Origin: Neptunomonas antarctica
GTDB lineage: Bacteria; Pseudomonadota; Gammaproteobacteria; Pseudomonadales; Balneatricaceae
Direction: 5' to 3'
NCBI RefSeq assembly: GCF_001305295.1
Contig: NZ_LJSI01000028.1
Span: 62,001 to 126,000, forward strand
DNA: 64,000 nucleotides
Below, piece by piece: positions 51,510 through 60,415 of the stretch. The translations under genes were made by a program, and so were the position numbers. The notes under the pieces were generated by a model. The model made no database searches. It was not told where the DNA came from and worked only from the letters and a program-made list of their open reading frames with translations. Each line of letters opens with the position of its first letter. Within the stretch, counting starts at the first letter, position 1.

Positions 51510-53705
51510 CTAAAGGGCTCGTGCACCCTTAAACTCGCGTCGGCGCTGGTGTAATAATGGCTCTGTATAGCCATTGGGTTGTTCACAACCTTTGAACACA
51601 AGGTCACAGGCCGCCTGAAAAGCGATACTACGATCATAATCAGGTGCCATATTTCGGTAAGCCGTATCGCCTGCGTTCTGCGTATCAACCACTAACGCCA
51701 TCTTTTTAAAGGAGTCCAGGACCTGATCGTCTGTACAGATACCGTGCAGCAACCAGTTGGCCAGCAACTGACTGGAAATACGCAGTGTCGCCCTATCTTC
51801 CATCAATCCGACATTGTTAATGTCTGGTACTTTAGAACAGCCCATACCCTGCTCAACCCATCGCACTACATAACCCAGTATGCTCTGGGCATTACTGTCT
51901 ACTTCAGATTGAATCTGTTCCGGTGCTAACCGTTGGCTATTCAACTGTTCAGTATTGAGCAAGGGCGGAGTCAAGAGTGTTTCTAACGCAGATGCCGGAC
52001 GATTAACCAGTTCCGCCTGACGCTCAGCCACATTGATCTGATGATAATGGGTTGCGTGCAGTGTCGCCGCCGTTGGCGAAGGCACCCAGGCACAGGTAGC
52101 TCCCGCTTCCGGATGCATCCGCTTAACCTCGAGCATCTTTTTCATCTCATCCGGCATTGCCCACATACCCTTACCGATCTGAGCCTTACCAGGTAACCCG
52201 CACGCTAAACCGATGTCCATGTTGCGATCTTCATAGGCCATGATCCACGGCTGAGCTTTAATCGCCTCTTTGCGAAGTACGGGGCCGGCAACCATGGAGG
52301 TATGAATTTCATCACCGGTGCGATCCAGAAATCCGGTATTGATAAAGAATAATCGATGCTTTACGGCCCGAATACATTCCTGCAAATTGGCAGAGGTGCG
52401 GCGTTCTTCATCCATCACCCCTACTTTAATAGTGTTCTTTTCCAGCTCCAGCGCCTGTTCAACGCGCCCGAACAACTCATCGGTAAAGGCGACTTCTTCA
52501 GGGCCATGCATTTTCGGCTTAACAATATAAATACTGCCATGACGGCTGTTGCTGGTTCGCTTATCAGCAACCGCATCATGCAGCGCACAGAAAGATGTCA
52601 CCATCGCATCCAGCATACCTTCTGGTATCTCATGGCCAGCGGCATCCAGTACTGCATCGGTGGTCATCAGATGGCCGACATTGCGTACCAGTAATACGCT
52701 GCGACCGGGCAGAGAAAACAGCTCGCCTACCGGGTTGTTATAATCCCGGTCTGCAGCAAGCACGCGGCTTACCGTCTCGCCATTTTTAACGAAAGACTCT
52801 TTGAGGTTACCGTCCATCAGGCCCAGCCAATTACGATAAACCTGTACTTTATCTTCGGCATCAACTGCTGCAACCGAGTCTTCACAATCCATAATGGTGG
52901 TCAAGGCCGATTCAAGAATAATATCCTTAACGCCGGCAGATGATATCTTGCCGATAAAATGATCAGCGTTGATCTGCAGTTCGATATGCAGGCCATTATT
53001 GACCAATAACACTGCTAGTTCAGCGCCAGTATCACGATATCCGACAAACTGTGCAGGGTCAGCTAAGTGAGTAGATTCACCATTATTCAACTGCATGTGC
53101 AGTTGTTTTCCCATGGCTGAATTGTCTAATACATACTCAGTAACATCGGCATGGGAGCCTGATACTAACGGTGCTGCCTGATCGAGAAACCGGGTGGACC
53201 AGTGAATTACTTTTGCCGCACGCCCTGCGTCGAAAGCGACACCTGTTTGTGCGTCATGATCGATGGCGTCGGTACCGTAAAGCGCATCATACAAACTACC
53301 CCAGCGGGCATTCGCTGCATTTAGCGCAAATCGGGCATTATTAACCGGTACCACTAATTGCGGACCCGCCACCTGCGAGATCTCTTTATCAACATTTTTG
53401 GTATCTATGCTGAAAGCTTCTCCTTCCGGTATCAGATAGCCGATCTCCTTCAGAAAGGCTTTATACTCAGCCATATTCAGAGTCTGTCCACGATGTTGGA
53501 GATGATAGTCATCAATACTTGCCTGAATGCTATCCCGCTTCGCCAGCAACTCACGGTTCTTCGGCGCCAGATCTGAGACAATTTTTGAAAATCTTTGCCA
53601 GAAATCAGCGGCCGACAAACCGGTACCCGGGGCTATTTCATTAGCGACCAGATCATGAAGAACCGTTGAAATCTGTAAGCCTGCGATGTTAATTCTGGTA
53701 TCCAT
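51510..53705 (-). CDS. glcB: Malate synthase G
   Basis: A 731-residue malate synthase G, full length, which joins glyoxylate and acetyl-CoA to give malate. The [22 protein letters not shown] segment with active-site acidic residues, [17 protein letters not shown] and [14 protein letters not shown] are family signatures. It removes the glyoxylate made by GlcDEF. It stands between the TRAP genes and glcG in the same operon. Confidence 0.96.
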   Translation of the reverse strand: MDTRINIAGLQISTVLHDLVANEIAPGTGLSAADFWQRFSKIVSDLAPKNRELLAKRDSIQASIDDYHLQHRGQTLNMAEYKAFLKEIGYLIPEGEAFSIDTKNVDKEISQVAGPQLVVPVNNARFALNAANARWGSLYDALYGTDAIDHDAQTGVAFDAGRAAKVIHWSTRFLDQAAPLVSGSHADVTEYVLDNSAMGKQLHMQLNNGESTHLADPAQFVGYRDTGAELAVLLVNNGLHIELQINADHFIGKISSAGVKDIILESALTTIMDCEDSVAAVDAEDKVQVYRNWLGLMDGNLKESFVKNGETVSRVLAADRDYNNPVGELFSLPGRSVLLVRNVGHLMTTDAVLDAAGHEIPEGMLDAMVTSFCALHDAVADKRTSNSRHGSIYIVKPKMHGPEEVAFTDELFGRVEQALELEKNTIKVGVMDEERRTSANLQECIRAVKHRLFFINTGFLDRTGDEIHTSMVAGPVLRKEAIKAQPWIMAYEDRNMDIGLACGLPGKAQIGKGMWAMPDEMKKMLEVKRMHPEAGATCAWVPSPTAATLHATHYHQINVAERQAELVNRPASALETLLTPPLLNTEQLNSQRLAPEQIQSEVDSNAQSILGYVVRWVEQGMGCSKVPDINNVGLMEDRATLRISSQLLANWLLHGICTDDQVLDSFKKMALVVDTQNAGDTAYRNMAPDYDRSIAFQAACDLVFKGCEQPNGYTEPLLHQRRREFKGARAL

Positions 53706-53800
53706 TGTTACTCAACCTTTTCTTATTACTAGTGTTCTATTCATGCTTTTGATTTAAGAGGAAGTCCTTTTCCTCATAACGTGTCGTTCAGTTATCTGTA

Positions 53801-55357
53801 TTACGAGCCGTAAACCAGGCCTGGCAACCAGGTAACGAGGCTAGGGAAGACGATGCAGAGCACCAAACCAAGGGCTTGCAGCGCTAAGAAGACCAACGCC
53901 GATTTAAAGATGGTGCCCATCGAAATTTCCGGAGGGCAGACGCCCTTGATATAGAAGAGCGCATAGCCAAACGGCGGACTCAGGAACGACATCTGCATAT
54001 TGACCAGATAGAGCACCCCAAACCAGAGGATCACATCACCGCTGTCCACCCCTGGAAGACCGAACAGGCCATCGAAGGTCAGCGATTGAATGATCGGAAT
54101 AAAGATCGGTACAGCCAGCAATAAGATTCCGACCCAGTCCAGGAACATACCCAGAACCACCAGCAACACCATCAACAACACCAGAATGCCATAAGCCGAC
54201 ATACCGGTACTCAGAATGCTCTGGGTGATAAACTCCTGGCCACCTTGAAGAATGTAGAAACCAACGAAGACCGAAGCACCGAACATGATCCACAGCACCA
54301 TGGCCGAGGCCCGGGCGGTTTGCACGGACGCATCTTTCAATCCTTCGATGGTAAAGGTCCCATGCATCCAAGCGACGACGATGGCACCGAAGGAACCGAT
54401 ACCCGCCGCTTCAACCGGCGTTGCGATACCCGCGAACAACAGACCCAGTACCAGCATCACCAAGATCAATGGTGCGATCAGGTCTTTCGTCAGCATCAGT
54501 TTTTCGCGGGTGGAAATACGCTCCTCCATAGGTACAGCCGGCCCCAGAGCAGGGTTTATCTTGGTGCGAATCAGCACATAGCTGATGTACAGAACCGACA
54601 GGCCCAGCCCTGGGATGATGGCACCCAGATAGAGTTCACCAACTGATTGCTGAGCCACTACCGCATAGAGAATCGCCAGAATCGAGGGCGGTATCAGGAT
54701 ACCCAGGGTACCGCCTGCCATAATTGATCCCAATGCAATTTGTGGATCATAGCCACGCTTGAGCATCGCCGGCAGGGCGATAATACCCATGGTAACAACC
54801 GCAGCACCGATGACGCCGACCATGGCCGCCAGGATAGTAGAAGCCAGAATGGTTGCTGTCGCCAGACCACCGTTGAGTCCACCCATCCATTTGTAAACAA
54901 CGTTAAACATCTCTTCGATCAAGCCTGCTCGCTCTAGCATCGAGGCCATAAAGATGAACAACGGAATAGCGGCCAGGTCGGAATTCGTCATCATCGGGAA
55001 GATACGGCCCGGGATGATATTAAGCATCGCCGAATCGCCGACCAGATAGACAAAGGTCACCCCCAGACCACCGGTAACGAATGCCAACGGCAGCCCCATC
55101 ATCAGCGCCACCAGCAGTGAGCCGAACATCAGGTAGGTCAGCGGCCCGATCTCCATATCAGACAGGGTGCCCGCCAGGCGGAATAGGAAGTAATCATCCC
55201 CCCAGGAATCGTAGAAGAGCGAGTTGATGGTTTCGACACCGATCACCAGGGCAAACGCCAGGGTGGATATGATCATCACCCAGGTGCCCACTTTACCTAA
55301 AGCTCGCTTGGTGCCGTTTAGTAGCTTTCCGTCTGTGTCATATACACTTCCGCTCAT
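53801..55357 (-). CDS. TRAP transporter large permease (DctM)
   Basis: A 518-residue DctM-type membrane subunit, longer than the usual 425-430 because of extra N-terminal segments (TWVMIISTLAFALVIG, LAGTLSDMEIGPLTYL). About 12-14 membrane segments are present. IPLFIFMASMLERAGLIEEMF and GIIALPAMLKRGYDPQIALGSIMAGG are typical of the large permease. The ATG overlaps the dctQ stop (ATGA). It is the Na+-driven membrane part of the uptake system for this operon. Confidence 0.93.
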   Translation of the reverse strand: MSGSVYDTDGKLLNGTKRALGKVGTWVMIISTLAFALVIGVETINSLFYDSWGDDYFLFRLAGTLSDMEIGPLTYLMFGSLLVALMMGLPLAFVTGGLGVTFVYLVGDSAMLNIIPGRIFPMMTNSDLAAIPLFIFMASMLERAGLIEEMFNVVYKWMGGLNGGLATATILASTILAAMVGVIGAAVVTMGIIALPAMLKRGYDPQIALGSIMAGGTLGILIPPSILAILYAVVAQQSVGELYLGAIIPGLGLSVLYISYVLIRTKINPALGPAVPMEERISTREKLMLTKDLIAPLILVMLVLGLLFAGIATPVEAAGIGSFGAIVVAWMHGTFTIEGLKDASVQTARASAMVLWIMFGASVFVGFYILQGGQEFITQSILSTGMSAYGILVLLMVLLVVLGMFLDWVGILLLAVPIFIPIIQSLTFDGLFGLPGVDSGDVILWFGVLYLVNMQMSFLSPPFGYALFYIKGVCPPEISMGTIFKSALVFLALQALGLVLCIVFPSLVTWLPGLVYGS

Positions 55358-56058
55358 TCTGATTTCTCCTGTCCCATCCGGACGAACAACATAATATCCT
55401 TCATCAGCTTTGAAATTCCGGCAAGTAATAACAGCACGGAACCCAGGAACATCATCCCTTTAACCGGCCAATGTTGAATCCCCCAGGTCTCTACGGTGGT
55501 TTCACCCAGTTGCATCGAGTATTCGAAATAGGTCCAGGAGGTTCCCATCAGAGCCAACGCAAAGATGAAGAAAAACATCGAGGTAAAGATATCCATCCCC
55601 ACCCGGCCGCGCTCTGGCAAGTAGTTGTAAACGACATCCACCCGAACATGGGAGCCATGCAGCAACGCAAATCCACCCGCTAACAGATATTGCATCCCCA
55701 GCAGCAGAAAGGAGGCTTCGTGAACCCAGATGGTCGGCATGTTGAACAGGTAACGCATTACCACTTCGAAAAAATAAAAACAAACCGCATTGATGGTCCA
55801 GAACGAGACAAATATGCCTGAATTTTCAGATATCCAGTCAATCACTCTGGTTACTTTGTTACCCTCAAAGTGGTGGAGAATAATCGGGTCTTCCTCGGCT
55901 TGAACCTCAGCAAAATTCGAGTGGGAGGATTCAACCTTAGCCTCCTTCTTTTTTGACGCCCTTCTATCCAGGGCCATCATTATCAATGGCATTACCGCCA
56001 GCCAGCCCCAATAAGCCCAGTGCGGCATGACAAAGCCAAAACCTTCTAAATCAGACAT
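55354..56058 (-). CDS. TRAP transporter small permease (DctQ)
   Basis: A 234-residue DctQ-type subunit with about five membrane segments (WAYWGWLAVMPLIMMAL, VSFWTINAVCFYFFEVV, SFLLLGMQYLLAGGFALLHG). GSHVRVDVVYNYLP matches the DctQ signature. It is larger than many DctQ proteins because of the N-terminal segment and a cytoplasmic Lys/Glu-rich loop. It pairs with DctM. Confidence 0.9.
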   Translation of the reverse strand: MSDLEGFGFVMPHWAYWGWLAVMPLIMMALDRRASKKKEAKVESSHSNFAEVQAEEDPIILHHFEGNKVTRVIDWISENSGIFVSFWTINAVCFYFFEVVMRYLFNMPTIWVHEASFLLLGMQYLLAGGFALLHGSHVRVDVVYNYLPERGRVGMDIFTSMFFFIFALALMGTSWTYFEYSMQLGETTVETWGIQHWPVKGMMFLGSVLLLLAGISKLMKDIMLFVRMGQEKSE

Positions 56059-56161
56059 GAGTTATACCTTAATCCCGTATTAAAAAAGGGAGGAGCGACC
56101 CACCGCCCCTCCCTTAGAACAACTTCTTAAGCACTAATACTTAAAATCCAGTCGTTACGTA

Positions 56162-57310
56162 TTAATCTTTAAACTCTTTAAGCTCTAAGCCTTTAATATC
56201 CTCAGGCGATACGTAACCGATGAGATCGTTCATCATGTAGTCCAGCTGAATCTTGAAAATATCACGCGCATCTTTATCTTTGTTAGCCCATTCAAACCAA
56301 ATCGGAATGGCGGCCTTGCGGAATTCTTCAACATCCTGTTGGCTCATGCGAGTGACCGTGCTGCCCGCATCCTTGAACTTCTGCATCGCCAGGATGTTAG
56401 CGTCCTGGATAGATAGGTAATGGTTCTGTGAGTAGTTACGAACTTCCTGCTCTACGATTGCCTTGGTCTTGTCATCCAGCATGTTCCACGCGCGCAGGTT
56501 GACGGTCAGATCCATCAGATCGACCGGCTGGTACAAAGAGGTCATTCCAGGAGGGCCAAACGCCAGATAATCGGTCACTTGGGCAAAGCCCAGCTCCCAA
56601 TTTACCGCAGGACCGACAAAGTCAGCGGCATCGATGGTGCCCTTCTCCAAGGCGGGAAAGATATCTGAGCCAGGCAAACTTACCGATGATACGCCAAATT
56701 TCTGGAATACTTCGGCAACCATTCCGCCGGGCAGACGGATCTTCATTCCCTTCAAGTCAGCCAGGCTGGTAATCGGTTTCTTGGAGTGAATAACATTGGA
56801 GTCATGTTGGATGGGGCCGACGTAGAACAACCCATGTTTCTTGTAGATCTCGCGGGTTTTTTCCAACATTCCCAATTTGTAGTACATCATGTCCCACTGG
56901 GCCGGTTGGTCGGGACCGGCCGGATATGAGCTTAAAAATACCGAAGCGGGGATCTTGCCCGACCAATACAGGGTAAAGGGGTTCATGCCCTGAATAACAC
57001 CGTTACGCACAGCCTCAAACAGACCGTTGTTGTCCGCGATTATAGATTTGGCGGGAAACGCCTTGATCTTTAACGCGCCATTCGTCTTCTCTTCCATACT
57101 GTTAGCCCACTCGTCAAACAGAGTGTAACCAATGGTACCTGCGTCCCAGGTAGACTGGACTTTCCAGGTCTGGACTTTAGCCGCCATAACCTGCGGGCTC
57201 GCCAGCATCGCTGTACCGGCTATCGCTGCGGTGCTCAGGGCGAGGGCTTTAATAAAGCGGCGACGGGCCGGCGTTTTATCTGGCTGTGAGTGATTATTTT
57301 TAAACTTCAT
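56162..57310 (-). CDS. TRAP substrate-binding protein (DctP/TakP type), Tat-exported
   Basis: A 382-residue periplasmic binding protein. The N-terminus has a twin-arginine signal (ARRRFIKALALSTAAIAG, cleavage near VMAAK), unusual since many TRAP binding proteins use Sec. Core motifs: SLADLKGMKIRLPGG, the carboxylate-binding region around FVGPAVNWELGF. It is similar to the TakP/lactate-binding group of 2-oxo and 2-hydroxy acid binders. In this operon it most likely binds glycolate or another short 2-hydroxy acid (inference). It is the first operon gene. Confidence 0.92.
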   Translation of the reverse strand: MKFKNNHSQPDKTPARRRFIKALALSTAAIAGTAMLASPQVMAAKVQTWKVQSTWDAGTIGYTLFDEWANSMEEKTNGALKIKAFPAKSIIADNNGLFEAVRNGVIQGMNPFTLYWSGKIPASVFLSSYPAGPDQPAQWDMMYYKLGMLEKTREIYKKHGLFYVGPIQHDSNVIHSKKPITSLADLKGMKIRLPGGMVAEVFQKFGVSSVSLPGSDIFPALEKGTIDAADFVGPAVNWELGFAQVTDYLAFGPPGMTSLYQPVDLMDLTVNLRAWNMLDDKTKAIVEQEVRNYSQNHYLSIQDANILAMQKFKDAGSTVTRMSQQDVEEFRKAAIPIWFEWANKDKDARDIFKIQLDYMMNDLIGYVSPEDIKGLELKEFKD

Positions 57311-57447
57311 GAATTGTTCTCCGCTACCTTGTTATTTTTAGAGTCAGGTCTTTAAATCATCCCTTTATGGGCTCAGAAACCGCTTGGGGGAGATCACACT
57401 TTGAAGATACTGGATATTTGCGAATGATCCGTCCAAGGCTTTAACAT

Positions 57448-57460
57448 CTGGTCCTACCAG
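57448..57460. promoter_or_regulatory. GntR/FadR-type operator 1
   Basis: CTGGTCCTACCAG, a TGGT-N3-ACCA palindrome, lies about 140 bases upstream of the TRAP dctP start and about 120 bases upstream of the GntR gene. Confidence 0.65.
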
Positions 57461-57554
57461 TTTTTAGGTGGACTGAATGGACTGATCAGGCTCTATGGGC
57501 CATATTGATTACCGCAATCAAGCGCAAAGCAAAACAATCAATCCCGGAACCTGA

Positions 57555-57569
57555 ACTGGTCCAACCAGT
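57555..57569. promoter_or_regulatory. GntR/FadR-type operator 2
   Basis: ACTGGTCCAACCAGT is a near-perfect palindrome (6-base arms, CCA centre), 13 bases before the GntR ATG. It probably mediates autoregulation. Its centre is 108 bases from site 1, which would allow looping. Confidence 0.7.
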
Positions 57570-57581
57570 AAAAATTGACCT

Positions 57582-58316
57582 ATGACCACTAAATCACCCC
57601 CGATTTCGCAGTCCATTGCACATCATCTTGAACAACTGATTCTTGATGGCAGTCTGGCACCCGATCAAAAATTTCCATCAGAACGTCAGTTATCAACCAA
57701 GCTCGGCGTCTCACGCTCTATCATTCGGGAAGCGTTACATGAATTGCAGGGAAGAGGTGTGGTTGAAACGCGCCATGGCCAGGGGTCATTTGTTGCCAAG
57801 ATCATTTCGACACCAGAAGATAACAGCCCATTACTGCAGTTATTCTTTGGCCACTCCCGAACCTTATATGACCTGTTTGAAGTGCGTGCGCAGCTCGAAG
57901 GGCAAGCAGCAAACCTTGCCGCCCAGCGTGCTAATGAAAAAGACCAGTATGTAATAACAAAAGCGTTTAATGCGATGGAGGTCGCTAATCCACTGACCAA
58001 TGCATCCCTTGACCACGCCTTTCATCAGGCAATTGTTGAAGCATCCCACAACCCAGTATTGGTTCACACTCTAAGCAGTCTGAAAAAACTCATACTCCAT
58101 TCTGTACAAGCTTCCGTAGTCAATCTAAGTCATCGTGAAATATTCAAACAACAAATCGACAAACACCATCGCCAGATTTACCATGCTGTCATTAGTCGAC
58201 AGTCAGAATGGGCACAAAAAGCCGCCATCGCGCATGTGCAACATGTCAGTGAGTCACTGCGGCAGATTGAAAAAGACGAGCAAAGTATTATTCGGGCGGC
58301 GATTGAAGAAGATTAA
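57582..58316 (+). CDS. GntR-family regulator (FadR/GlcC/LldR type)
   Basis: A 244-residue GntR regulator with an N-terminal winged helix (LILDGSLAPDQKFPSERQLSTKLGVSRSI, read in parts; VVETRHGQGSFV) and a C-terminal all-helical FCD domain with metal-type ligands (LDHAFHQAIVEASHNPVLVHTL). It is divergent from the glycolate/TRAP operon, so it is GlcC-like in role. Two TGGT-N3-ACCA sites lie in the shared region. The probable effector is glycolate or acetate (by analogy with E. coli GlcC). Confidence 0.88.
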   Translation: MTTKSPPISQSIAHHLEQLILDGSLAPDQKFPSERQLSTKLGVSRSIIREALHELQGRGVVETRHGQGSFVAKIISTPEDNSPLLQLFFGHSRTLYDLFEVRAQLEGQAANLAAQRANEKDQYVITKAFNAMEVANPLTNASLDHAFHQAIVEASHNPVLVHTLSSLKKLILHSVQASVVNLSHREIFKQQIDKHHRQIYHAVISRQSEWAQKAAIAHVQHVSESLRQIEKDEQSIIRAAIEED

Positions 58317-58397
58317 TAAAGATAATTGCTCAGCGTTTTGGTAACGTACAATCAACGCGCAATCCGGAAATACAAGAATAACTATGAGGCTTAAGTT

Positions 58398-58715
58398 GTG
58401 TGTCATATTTTTGCAGGCCAAAATCCAGAGAATTATCGCTTTATACTTCGCTCCATTCGTCTTAGTGGTCATTCAACAAGTGTGAAGCTAGAAGCAAAAT
58501 TCTGGGTAATACTAGACTCTATTGCTGAAGAGCAGTCTCTGAGCACACCACAATTTTTATCTCGGATATATGATGAAGCATTAGATATTAATGGAGATGT
58601 CCCTAACTTCGCTTCTTTGTTGCGTTGCGCATGCGCGCTCTATCTGGAACAACCACAAAAAGTTATGGAAACGGTTAGAGAGCAACTGAGCGTAGTTAAG
58701 CAGTTAAGCAGTTAA
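58398..58715 (+). CDS. Ribbon-helix-helix domain protein
   Basis: A 105-residue protein of the RHH_4 (ribbon-helix-helix) family. RSIRLSGHSTSVKLEAKFWVIL gives the ribbon and first helix, and TPQFLSRIYDEALDINGDVPNFASLLRCACALYLEQ is strongly conserved. It should bind DNA as a dimer through its beta-ribbon; targets are unknown. The start is GTG 58398. Its last codons (KQLSS) and its TAA stop are made of the octamer repeat that continues downstream, so the array starts within the gene. Confidence 0.82.
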   Translation: MCHIFAGQNPENYRFILRSIRLSGHSTSVKLEAKFWVILDSIAEEQSLSTPQFLSRIYDEALDINGDVPNFASLLRCACALYLEQPQKVMETVREQLSVVKQLSS

Positions 58716-59317
58716 GCAGTTAAGCAGTTAAGCAGTTAAGCAGTTAAGCAGTTAAGCAGTTAAGCAGTTAAGCAGTTAAGCAGTTAAGCAGTTAAGCAGT
58801 TAAGCAGTTAAGCAGTTAAGCAGTTAAGCAGTTAAGCAGTTAAGCAGTTAAGCAGTTAAGCAGTTAAGCAGTTAAGCAGTTAAGCAGTTAAGCAGTTAAG
58901 CAGTTAAGCAGTTAAGCAGTTAAGCAGTTAAGCAGTTAAGCAGTTAAGCAGTTAAGCAGTTAAGCAGTTAAGCAGTTAAGCAGTTAAGCAGTTAAGCAGT
59001 TAAGCAGTTAAGCAGTTAAGCAGTTAAGCAGTTAAGCAGTTAAGCAGTTAAGCAGTTAAGCAGTTAAGCAGTTAAGCAGTTAAGCAGTTAAGCAGTTAAG
59101 CAGTTAAGCAGTTAAGCAGTTAAGCAGTTAAGCAGTTAAGCAGTTAAGCAGTTAAGCAGTTAAGCAGTTAAGCAGTTAAGCAGTTAAGCAGTTAAGCAGT
59201 TAAGCAGTTAAGCAGTTAAGCAGTTAAGCAGTTAAGCAGTTAAGCAGTTAAGCAGTTAAGCAGTTAAGCAGTTAAGCAGTTAAGCAGTTAAGCAGTTAAG
59301 CAGTTAAGCAGTTAAGC
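58694..59317. repeat. 78 perfect tandem copies of the octamer AGTTAAGC
   Basis: The unit AGTTAAGC repeats without a single mismatch for 624 bases, followed by a partial AGTT. Because 8 is not a multiple of 3, every one of the six frames contains TAA within each 24 bases, so nothing can be translated through it. The first units form the end of the ribbon-helix-helix gene. There are no spacers, so it is not CRISPR. It fills nearly all of the 709-base gap before the next gene; only about 100 bases of plain AT-rich sequence remain at 59322-59424. Confidence 0.98.
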
Positions 59318-59424
59318 AGTTTATTTTCATATCTATAGATTTTTCATGTAGTACTCCAGTACCACCTCCCGCCCAATTAAAGATTTAACCTGTATTAGAA
59401 CAATACAAAGAGGTTATGTTTTTA

Positions 59425-59820
59425 ATGGCTAAAGCAATTCACACAATGATCAGGGTCTTTGACCTAGACCGTTCTATCTCATTTTATAAGCAGGCCCTTA
59501 AACTGGAGGTCGCCGATCGTTTAGATTTCGATGGATTCTCTTTGGTTTACCTAAGAAATGATGAGAACGATTTCGAACTAGAGCTCACCCATAATCATGA
59601 TCAATCTGATAGATATACACACGGAACGGGATATGGGCACTTAGCAGTTTGTATTGAAGATATTCGCAGCACGCACTCACATTTACTAGCTAACTCACTC
59701 AAACCCGCTGACATCAAAGAATTCCATAGAGAAGGCAATCTGATGGCACGATTTTTCTTTTTAGTCGATCCTGATGGCTACAAAATCGAATTTATAGAAA
59801 GACACGGACGCTTCAAGTAA
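59425..59820 (+). CDS. Glyoxalase I-like VOC-family protein
   Basis: A 131-residue vicinal-oxygen-chelate protein close to lactoylglutathione lyase in size. Candidate metal ligands are His in KAIHTMIRV, Glu in DFELELTHN, His in GYGHLAVCIED and Glu in GYKIEFIER, all present. It should act on methylglyoxal-glutathione or a related adduct. ATG 59425 is preferred because the upstream ATG (59416) sits only two bases after GAGG; both are in frame. It precedes the GMC oxidoreductase pair. Confidence 0.85.
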   Translation: MAKAIHTMIRVFDLDRSISFYKQALKLEVADRLDFDGFSLVYLRNDENDFELELTHNHDQSDRYTHGTGYGHLAVCIEDIRSTHSHLLANSLKPADIKEFHREGNLMARFFFLVDPDGYKIEFIERHGRFK

Positions 59821-59872
59821 GCATATAAAAATTAACTTCCGATAATTTAATAATAATACCCCGGAGGTATCT

Positions 59873-60397
59873 ATGACAAATCAAAACCTATCCCGCAGAG
59901 GCTTCCTCAAAGCGAGCGGCCTTACTGCAGCAAGCGCTGTTGCACTAACCCTTTCAGGGCTCAGTATAAGCACAAACTCATGGGCGATGTCTTTAACAAA
60001 GATTGACACGCATACCGGAAAATCTCTTTCCCGATTATGTCGTGTTCTTTACCCGCATACTAGCTTAGATGAAATGTATTACGACGCTTGTGTTGAAGCG
60101 TTAGATGAGCAGACAAAAACCGACAACGACCTATTAACACTACTGACCCTTGGTGTTAAAGCATTAGATTCAACATCCAACTCTGCGTTTATAGATCTTC
60201 CTTCAGAAAGCCAGTTAGCCGCCATAAAGCAAATAGAAGAAACGCCCTTTTTCAATAAAGTGAGAGGCCATGTTGTTGTCGCACTTTATAACAATGAAAA
60301 AATATGGAGCACGTTTGGTTATCAAGGCCCTTCGTATCCATTCGGTGGTTATTTAGAACGGGGATTCAACGACATTAACTGGCTACCTAACCATTAA
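59873..60397 (+). CDS. Tat-signal small subunit, gluconate dehydrogenase subunit 3-like
   Basis: A 174-residue protein with a twin-arginine signal (NLSRRGFLKASGLTAASAVAL, cleavage near SWAM). The mature part resembles the small subunit (subunit 3) of membrane-bound gluconate/GMC dehydrogenases: CRVLYPHTSLDEMYYDACVEAL and YGGYLERGFND-like (FGGYLERGFNDINW). It likely escorts the large subunit across the membrane. No cytochrome c subunit gene is seen nearby. GGAGG precedes the ATG. Confidence 0.78.
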   Translation: MTNQNLSRRGFLKASGLTAASAVALTLSGLSISTNSWAMSLTKIDTHTGKSLSRLCRVLYPHTSLDEMYYDACVEALDEQTKTDNDLLTLLTLGVKALDSTSNSAFIDLPSESQLAAIKQIEETPFFNKVRGHVVVALYNNEKIWSTFGYQGPSYPFGGYLERGFNDINWLPNH

Positions 60398-60415
60398 AGA
60401 TTGGAGATAATAACA

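Noticed and set aside
54036-54646. Antisense ORFs in dctM
   Set aside because: These are shadow frames in GC-rich coding sequence without family features.
58694-59317. CRISPR array
   Set aside because: The unit is only 8 bases, repeats are contiguous, and no spacers or cas genes are present.
59331-59340. ATCTATAGAT followed by T's as a terminator
   Set aside because: It is a palindrome without a loop, so the RNA cannot fold into a stable hairpin.
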